In this document: piece after piece, positions 56,568 through 64,000 of the stretch
How the letters are laid out: each line of letters starts with the position of its first letter
Numbering within the stretch: the first letter of the stretch is position 1
From: Megalobrama amblycephala
Lineage: Eukaryota > Chordata > Actinopteri > Cypriniformes > Xenocyprididae
Length of the DNA stretch: 64,000 bases
Direction of reading: 5' to 3'
NCBI RefSeq assembly: GCF_018812025.1
Contig: NC_063044.1
Location: 43,863,330-43,927,329, forward strand
The notes under the pieces: generated by a model
What the model was told of the DNA's origin: nothing
The model's input: the letters and a program-made list of their open reading frames with translations, nothing else
Databases searched by the model: none
Position numbers and translations under genes: made by a program

Positions 56568-57361
56568 TGAATCAAAAGGTCTAGCCTGGGTGCCAGCCCG
56601 AACCCCGCCCACAACATTTTTTGGACGGGAAGTTCGGTCTGGACTTGATCCATTGTGGAGTAATTATGCTCAGCTCCCAGAAGGCCGAGCCAATCAAATT
56701 GCCAGGGCGGGCTTTAATCGATGATGGACAGGCTATCTGCGGTTACGTAACCACCCACGTCATCAAAGAGCGCTTGGGTTGAATTGGTTTTCACCATAGA
56801 CAGTAAAAGAAATGGACACAGCGACCCCATTGGAACTCAATTGAGACAAGTGAAGCCCATTTTTAGCGATTTTTAGCACTTCCGTTTCTGACGCGCAGAC
56901 TCAAACTAAGCTTGATGACGTCAGCAACCTGTCTGACAGATGTAAATCTTCTAGTAGCTGTGCGTGCAAACTGCCATCGTTAATCTTGCAGAGACGGCGA
57001 GCTTGAGCGGGGAGTTCTTTGGCGTGAGTGAGCAGGAGTAAGTATTCTGATTAATTATTTTGTATAGTATTTTAAAATGTAACGCCAGTACGCCATATTA
57101 AGTTAATGCATACTATTGCCTGCGAGCTTCTCCTCCTGTCTGTACAGTAATTTCTCTACTGTGCGACAGAGAGTCGAGTGGTTATGACGCAATCGTTAGC
57201 CTATTTTTACAAAAACTGTTTCTACGGGGCCATAATGTAACATAGAAGGTAATGGAGCCCTTTATACATTGTCGTGTATCTTTAGAAATAAATAATGGAC
57301 AAATGGAGTCTTTAAACGCCTCAGATGTAAAGTTATTCGCTGTCAAAGTGACGCCAAATGA

Positions 57362-57871
57362 ATGGGAGTCAATGGGATGCTAACGCAAGTGAAGTTCTGT
57401 TACAAGATGGCGGCACGCGGCCGACTTCAACTTCCGGTCGACTTCCTTGGGCACTGGTTTTCACCAACGATGACTGCAGCTGGAGAAGTAAGATGTTTAG
57501 ATTCCGCTATTACGTCTGTAATAAAAGAAATCGACAGCGCATTAATTTCAAAAGACGAACAAAGAACCGCAATCAAGGCATTTGTCGATGGGAAAGATGT
57601 GTTTGCCGTCCTTCCAACGGGATTCGGCAAAAGTTTAAGTACAAGTTCAACATACGTCACTTACTGCGTTGCTCTGATTGGTTGTAGGTCTATCCAATTG
57701 AGTGCAGAGTTTTGTTTTTTTACTGGTTCGGTTAAGACACGCCCCATAATTCAAGTGCAATGGAGCAGTATCAGACTCACATTCTGCCTGGAATATGAGT
57801 ATGACGAAGTCAGGCTACAAAAGGTCTACACAACCAACACTTTCACCAAATATAGGAAAGAAGTCATGTAA
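57362..57871 (+). pseudogene. RecQ-like helicase fragment
   Basis: The useful part is about 57469-57650. It reads KDEQRTAIKAFVDGKDVFAV followed by the Walker A motif LPTGFGKSL, the arrangement of motif 0 plus motif I of RecQ-type helicases. The match ends just after FGKSL, where an exon border is likely. The following sequence is non-coding repeat. Only one exon of a ~400 aa helicase core is left, so it cannot be functional. It sits in a region of fish repeats (56780-57900), suggesting that it was carried by a mobile element. Confidence 0.7.
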
Positions 57872-58018
57872 GTAGACAAGTGGTCAAGTGGAAAGACAGC
57901 ATTTGCGGGTATTGGAAGAAGAATATGCAATTTCCGATGCAGCCAGTGGGTAAGAAAATACATCGAGGGGGTGATCCAATTTTTATAGAAAAATAATTTG
58001 TAATGATGATGATAAAGA

Positions 58019-58515
58019 TGTTTTTGTACAGGGAGGCTGTTTGCGTCTGTCACTGTGTATAATATTTGGCACAATAATACACAGCTGTGTCTTGAGCTTG
58101 CATATTATTTCCCTGCAGTGTTATTGTGTTACTGGAGGTGTCTCTGGTGATGCTGAACTTGCTTTTCAGTGAATCCTTGTAGGCTAAGTTTCCATTACTC
58201 CAGATCACTCCAATCCATTCCAGAGCTTTTCCTGCAGGCTGACGAATCCAGCCTGTAGCATAACTAGTAACTGAATATGAGACTTTACAGTTGATAGTTA
58301 GAGTGGCATCAGGACGGACAGTCAGAGACTCAGGCTGAGTGAGTTCATATGAATGAATACCTGTATCAAATCAAATAATAGCTGTTAGTAAAATAGCATG
58401 AAGTTTAAAGATGGTTAACAAGCTTTTTAGCTACAAAATGATGCATCACACAGAAAAGTAGACTAAACTTACAGGATACTACTGCCAGAAGCAACACTAA
58501 AGATGAAGAGATCAT
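58019..58515 (-). CDS. Immunoglobulin heavy-chain V segment, intact (VH-d)
   Basis: The leader from the ATG at 58513-58515 is identical in layout to VH-b. The V exon begins GIHSYELTQPESLTV. It continues [35 protein letters not shown] and [12 protein letters not shown]. The frame is open and the conserved residues are all present. The signal is heptamer CACAGTG (58051-58057), 23 bp spacer and nonamer 58019-58027. The main differences from VH-b fall in CDR1 and CDR2, as expected for paralogues under selection for binding. The duplicated homology ends about 130 bp upstream. Confidence 0.93.
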
Positions 58516-59039
58516 GGTGTGTTTCACAGCACAGTTTGTTCTTCTCTCCCTCTAGTGATCAGATGAATGTATAAACTGACTCATGTCTGCTGTTTAAATA
58601 TGCAACAGAAGATTTACATAAACACACAGAGCTAATAATCAACTTTACATGCTAAAAAATATTTATGTTACGCTTCATATAATTTATTCTATTCTCTCAT
58701 AGAGAATTTTATGACATCAAGCTTATGTTTTGTCAACTTTTTTCTCTACTGCACATTTTATATATCTCCATCTACTTTAATTATTTTAATTCAGGGGTTG
58801 ATAAAACTAATATTGGCTATATTGGAAAGCAACAAAAGCAGTAGGTCAGTAATCTGGTTCTGTTGGACCTGCATCTGAAAGTCTAAAGGCCTCGACTTTT
58901 GCCTGTAATAATGAAGCAAAACTTGTGAACTCAGAAAATAAAAAACACTTGAAACAACTCTTGCATTTTTATATTCAGAGGATTTTTTCTTTTTATTCAA
59001 GATGTTTTAGAACTGCTTGTTGTTTATTACTGTTTTCAC

Positions 59040-59180
59040 AGTATGATGCTGATATTCATTATTATATTTTGCCCTTGTAGAGTCACTTTCACTTGTAGAC
59101 TCCTGGAAGAGTCTCTGGTTAATTGAAACATATTTTTAGTTTGTCACTGTAAAATGTGTAGCCATTACCACAAATCTGCA
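59040..59180 (-). pseudogene. Relic of a VH segment of the VH-c family
   Basis: It reads QICGNGYTFYSDKLK in one frame, clearly related to the CDR2-framework 3 region of VH-c. Stops follow and there is no recognisable signal or leader. The CDR2 cysteine is retained, so it is a family character and not a new mutation in VH-c. Confidence 0.7.
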
Positions 59181-59397
59181 TATCAAAAATATGTGTTGTG
59201 TTAAAGCAGTCAGATATGCATTTGTGCTGTGTGATGTTAGAGCTTTTATAGTGTATTGTAAATTTAACAGTAATATAATAGGCTTTAATAATGATGTGAC
59301 AGATGGTATATCTTCTCATTAGGACTGTATTTTATGGATTTTTTATTCTCTGCTGCCACCTGTTGAACTCTAGTGACAAGAGATGAAACACTCAAGT

Positions 59398-59880
59398 GGT
59401 TTTTGTTCAGCCGTGCAAGAACTTTGTGTCACTGTGTTTGTTTTGCGCAATAATATGTGGCTGAGTCTTCTGTTGTCAGGCCCGACAGTTTCAGATATAC
59501 CATATTCTTTGAATTATCTCTGGTGATTTCAGTTCGTCTGTTGAAGGCTTCAGCATAGTCATGGCTGCTTACCATTACTATAAACACGACCAATCCACAC
59601 GAGAGGTTTTCCAGCTTGTTGTCTGATCCAGTGCATGCTACAGCAGCTAAAGCTGAACCCGGATCCTCTACAGGACAGAGTCAGAGTTTCTCCAGGCTTT
59701 TTCTGAACTGTGCTTTCAATGGACTCCATACTTTGACATTTTAAACCTAAAAGGAAGATTGAAACGACTGATTTCATTTGAAACATATATGTATTAGAAC
59801 TGACAATAGAAACGTGTTTCATGAGAAAACTCACGGTGTACGCTGAATGAGAGCAGCAGTAAGCAGAGTGAACTCTTCAT
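59398..59880 (-). pseudogene. Immunoglobulin VH segment, single-base frameshift in CDR2 (VH-e)
   Basis: The leader [15 protein letters not shown] starts at the ATG at 59878-59880 with a good donor. The V exon is like VH-a: [19 protein letters not shown], then [10 protein letters not shown]. Near 59570-59580 one extra base shifts the frame within CDR2 and leads to a stop. The second half (EITRDNSKNMVYLKL, EDSATYYC) is intact in another frame. The signal is perfect: CACAGTG (59430-59436), 23 bp, ACAAAAACC (59398-59406). The octamer at 59956-59963 is also perfect. It could still rearrange, but not encode a chain. A sequencing error is an alternative. Confidence 0.85.
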
Positions 59881-59955
59881 CTTGAAAGTGGTGATGTAAC
59901 GCTCCAGATCCAATCAGAAGCACATAAATACTGAACAAACATACAGGAGTGTTTG

Positions 59956-59963
59956 ATTTGCAT
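59956..59963 (-). promoter_or_regulatory. Immunoglobulin octamer upstream of VH-e
   Basis: It reads ATGCAAAT on the minus strand, about 76 bp before the start codon. It is kept intact although the segment is frameshifted. Confidence 0.75.
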
Positions 59964-60002
59964 TGGAGGGTCACAAGATACAATCATGACTGAAGGACTA
60001 AA

Positions 60003-60895
60003 CTACACTGTAAAAAATTACCGTGATTTTAACAGTAAAAGACTGTAAAAATGCTGCGGTGAAAAACTGTTAATTGGTTTACAGAAAGTTTCCGTACTAT
60101 ATACAGTGAATAACTGTAATAGATCTACCGGTACATTTAATGTAATTTACGGTAAAATACCATTAAATTCACAGTTTTTGAAAGTGAAAAATAACAATTC
60201 ATTGTAAAATTTAGTGAAAAACCGTAAATTGACATTCCCACAATTCCCTGCGTGACACTTCACATTTGATATATTTTTGTTGAAATAACTCTGTTTCTTC
60301 TTAGTTTTTCTCATTTTTTTCTAATCAGTTATGTACATTAGGGTTTTATGTTACATCTAATGTTGTTAAATTAATGTTTATTGCATTTTTAAAATTTCAT
60401 GCATGTTACCATGATGGTGTTTAGTGTGTGTGTGAATGACACTGTGTGCACCTTCTTTATGTTAGTGTTGTCCTTCTCAGCTTGTGGAAAAGCTGCTTGT
60501 GATGAACTTTGATTCATCATGTGACTCTCATCACCACTGTGTTTGGTGACTGTCAGTGTATTATAAAGGTACAAAACAGATATTAGTACTTCATTAGAAT
60601 ATATACTTCATTTAAGAATATATTGCGATGTAAATTGAATGAAGTGTGTGGCTGTTTTAATTAATTTGGTGATATATGATTAATGTTATTGTTTTTACCT
60701 TATCTGTTTGGAATCGGCCATCTTGGCCAGGACTCCCTGGAAGAAGAGATTTCTTTTATCTCAATGGGACCTTCCTGGAAAAATAAAGGTTAAATAAAAA
60801 AAATAATAAAATTAGGTTGGTAAATTAACATTATATCAGTTAATGAAATATGTTATTTTTCCGTAAATTTTACTGGGATTTTTTTTACAGTGTAT
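60003..60895. mobile_element. MITE with tacactgtaaaaaa termini
   Basis: The left end tacactgtaaaaaattaccg and the right end ttttttttacagtgta are inverted. Inside, many words such as aacagtaaa and acggtaaa repeat. There is no coding potential. It is one of the commonest fish repeat types by look. Confidence 0.75.
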
Positions 60896-61156
60896 TTAAG
60901 AACAGTATGACGTGAATGTGAATATGTACCTTTCTGTTCACTGTTATATGTCACAATACACAATAAGAAAAGTTTTTCTGCATTTTATTTTTTGTTTGTT
61001 GATCACACGTGCTCATGCTGTTTGCAGTCAACTAGATAACATGATATTTATTCATGCTGCTTGATAACTGAATCAACAGAAAAGAGAATAAAAAAAAATA
61101 TTCTCGTGTGGGAACTGGTGCATGTTAATTTTATATTTCTAAATAATTATTAGTGC

Positions 61157-64000
61157 TGCTCAATCAGTGGCTGAAATCTCCAATCGCTCCTCTGAGACAA
61201 CAGTAACACTGGGTCAAAACAAGCTCAAAACTGAACTTTACTGACCAACAGACTTTATAACCTGATGAAAGCAAAGAGATGCAAGAGCTGATGGATTTCA
61301 TTGATGGATGGAGAGAATTTTAATGTCATCAAATGAATATCAGCTGTGAATGATGAACATTTTATAAAAATGGTTTTGAACTTTAGAGGACAAAACAATC
61401 AATACCCTAATGTGAATATGATGATGTTTTTGTACAGGGAGGCTGTTTGCGTCTGTCACTGTGTATATCTCTGGCACAATAATACACAGCTGTGTCTTGA
61501 GCTTGCATATTATTTCCCTGCAGTGTTATTGTGTTACTGGAGGTGTCTCTGGTGATGCTGAACTTGCTTTTCAGTGAATCCTTATAGGCTAAGTTTCCAT
61601 TACTCCCAGATCACTCCAATCCACTTCCAGAGCTTTTCCTGCAGGCTGATGAATCCAGGCCTGTAGCCATAACTAGTAACTGAATATGAGACTTTACAGT
61701 TGATAGTTAGAGTGGCATCAGGACGGACAGTCAGAGACTCAGGCTGAGTGAGTTCATATGAATGAATACCTGTATCAAATCAAATTAATAGCTGTTAGTA
61801 AAATAGCATAAAGTTTAAAGATGGTTAACAAGCTTTTTAGCAACAAAATGATGCATCACACAGAAAAGTAGACTAAACTTACAGGATACTACTGCCAGAA
61901 GCAACACTAAAGATGAAGAGATCATGGTGTGTTTCACAGCACAGTTTGTTCTTCTCTCCCTCTAGTGATCAGATGAATGTATAAACTGACTCATGTCTGC
62001 TGTTTAAATATGCAACAGAAGATTTACATAAACACACAGAGCTAATAATCAACTCCACAAGCTCAAACAACAAGAATATTGGGATTACATGAAGAGGCAT
62101 CATCACACTGTCCTGAACTTTTAGTTATTACTGATATGAAGTTCATTAGCAGAAAATATAAACAGTTTATTGTGACTGTAAGTGATTCAAACTATCAAAA
62201 TGTAAAGTTAAATATTCTTCGATTGAATTTGCCCTGATCAGAGCATTTATGCCAATTAAAGTTATACAATGAATATGTCTTGTTCTTTTTTTCTTTAGAC
62301 TAGAGATTTTATAATTATTTATTGCATATATTAATTATATTTGTGTTATTATTTTATTGATGTTACATCTGACAGCAAACAACATCAGTAATAATGAATC
62401 TTTCTGTTGGGCCATCATCAGAAAGACTTGCTTTTCTCACCTGTTCAGTGAATTGAAATAAATATTTAAGTTTTAAAATTATCATGAAGATTGTCTGATC
62501 TGGTTTCTTCAGTACACTTGTAACAGGTGCCTGTCTTGTTACTTGAATAAGCTTAGCTAACAATCAGTGGCGTAGCGTCTGGGCATGCAGGGTATGCACA
62601 TGCATATGGGCACATATCTATTATTGACCGGTATTCACATTTCTGTCATTATAAATTGGCTTTCTGAAACTTATGCATGCAGTAATGTAAGTAGTACAGA
62701 ATTTTAAACGGCTACGTCTGCACATTTTAATATACTGCACAAGATGTGAATAAATGTAACTGGTACACTCCCTGGGGTGGATACTTATTATTCAACAAAA
62801 TAAAACATGATGGAAATATATTTAGAGAAGAAACTTGTAGTAAATTTATTAAGCATGTGCATTAAAAAAGTCTGTGACAGAATAATTCATTCATAACTGG
62901 AATAATCTTCAAACTCATCGCATCTATGATCGTTCTGAAATTCCAAAGCCCGAGTCAAATCGGTGGAATTCAAACTTGGACTATGTTGAAAAGCCGTTTT
63001 TTTCAAAGTCATAATGATGGAGGAGCCCGGTAACACTTTAGAATACTGATCCTTCATAAATGAATAACTACACAGGAACAAATGAATAATGCATTATTAA
63101 CACTCTAGTAACTACTATTAACTAACAAGAAACTCTGATGAATGAATTAGTAAGTAATAGTGCTAAACACAGCTGCTAAAAAGATGATTGCGTTGAGATG
63201 AAAACCTCCTCATTCACTTTCTGTTAAACGATTCTTACATTTTTGGATGTGATTTTTCTAGAACTGTCTCCTGCTCGAGTTCTTTTGACTTTTGAAATGC
63301 TTTGTAATGTTCTTTTCTTTTCTTTTCTTCTTTTAAAAATGAAGCAAGAAACATTAATCATATACAATATCTCTGATCTGCTGGACTCGCCTTTGGAGAA
63401 GAGCTTTTGTTGATTTTGTACTCAGAAAATGTAAGTATTACTACTAAAGATAAGATTACCCCAGAATGAACTGCATTGCTTGCACACACCAACACTTACA
63501 CAAATAATAATGATAAATGCTGACCAATACTTAATTATATTACTTTTTTTCAATGAAAATTGTTTTTGCAGTCAAGCAATGAATTAATGCATGATTAATA
63601 AAATAATTATATTTTATTTACTGACAACAATAGGAAACATAAATGAGTAAAAGAATGAATATAAGTAACCATCACAATACATAAATAAATATACAATTCA
63701 ACAACACATGAAACAAAGCTTTTTTTTTTAACTTATTGTTATCTCAACATAGCTGTGCCAATTCTGCAGCTTTATTTTGATGAAGCAGCTGACCACCGTG
63801 AACACCTTCGCCTGTCTTTGCCATCCAAGAAGATGTGCGGGACAATCTGGCTGGCGCTGTGTCTGCTCCAGTCATTTGTGTGCTCTCCATGAGCATTACT
63901 ACCTTTAAAACATTTAAACAGATTAAAACGTTGTACAATTCATGTCAGCATTCTGTTTCTTGCCTTATTTCATTTAATATTTGTACAATTAAATGCTAAT
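61157..64000. repeat. Segmental duplication copy B (pairs with 38802-42620)
   Basis: Homology starts at tgctcaatcagtggctgaaa in both copies and runs through a VH segment to the window end. Copy A has a 1.4 kb solo LTR that B lacks. B has a ~600 bp segment (about 62570-63170) that A lacks. A third VH copy (58019) shares only the gene and a short flank. Confidence 0.88.
61425..61925 (-). pseudogene. Immunoglobulin VH segment with several 1-base insertions (VH-f)
   Basis: The leader (ATG 61923-61925) and signal (CACAGTG at 61457-61463, nonamer 61425-61433) are intact and nearly identical to VH-b and VH-d. Within about 70 bp of the V exon, four single extra bases appear relative to VH-d: actcccag, ccacttcc, ccaggcc and tagccat. 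They destroy the frame. A further extra t lies in the intron. Such a cluster in otherwise unchanged sequence may be an assembly artefact and not decay. Confidence 0.8.

Overview
The window is teleost nuclear DNA, most probably from a cyprinid-type fish: there are no operons or ribosome-binding sites. Six immunoglobulin heavy-chain variable (VH) segments with 23-type recombination signals, a broken finTRIM gene, and many nested transposons (DIRS, TTAA-target DNA elements, Ty3/Gypsy, an endogenous retrovirus, a tRNA-derived SINE) make up almost everything. The assignment to cyprinids is inference from repeat types; the teleost assignment is firm.

Layout. 188-6650 is a DIRS-type tyrosine-recombinase retrotransposon with inverted termini and an internal complementary region. 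It is decayed and has a 1.7 kb TTAA-target element inserted in its reverse transcriptase (2019-3699). 6651-12160 is repeat-rich and gene-poor. 12164-16378 (minus) holds a finTRIM pseudogene (RING, B-box, coiled coil; no B30.2 seen). 16563-18139 holds two non-autonomous DNA elements side by side. 18779-24675 is a 5.9 kb DNA transposon with an unnamed transposase family, about ten copies of a 15 bp subterminal motif, and a second element nested in a coding exon. 24685-32594 (minus) is a decayed Ty3/Gypsy element with a PNMA-like Gag; its 5' LTR was invaded by a further element. 32681-37608 is a head-to-tail dimer of a non-coding element. Its long unit carries three unrelated tandem arrays, each built around its own palindrome.

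From 37930 to the end the window is a VH cluster. All segments are on the minus strand: intact at 37930-38439, 39177-39673, 52401-52907 and 58019-58515; frameshifted at 59398-59880 and 61425-61925; a relic near 59040-59180. D, J and C segments are not in the window and should lie toward lower coordinates. One VH unit with its flanks was duplicated (38802-42620 and 61157-64000). A solo LTR (39964-41381) entered only one copy, and the other copy preserves the empty site.

The most striking single item is a full-length, apparently intact endogenous retrovirus at 43821-51936 (minus). It has 463 bp LTRs differing at one position, a 5 bp target duplication, a tRNA-Pro-type primer site, and open gag, pol and env. 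It lies 464 bp from the signal of an intact VH segment and in the same orientation, so rearrangement of that segment would excise the provirus. Its gag and pol frames meet in an unusual way.

The VH genes are the only apparently functional host genes here. Everything else is mobile DNA or its remains, and the locus seems to have been built by VH duplication plus repeated nested insertion.
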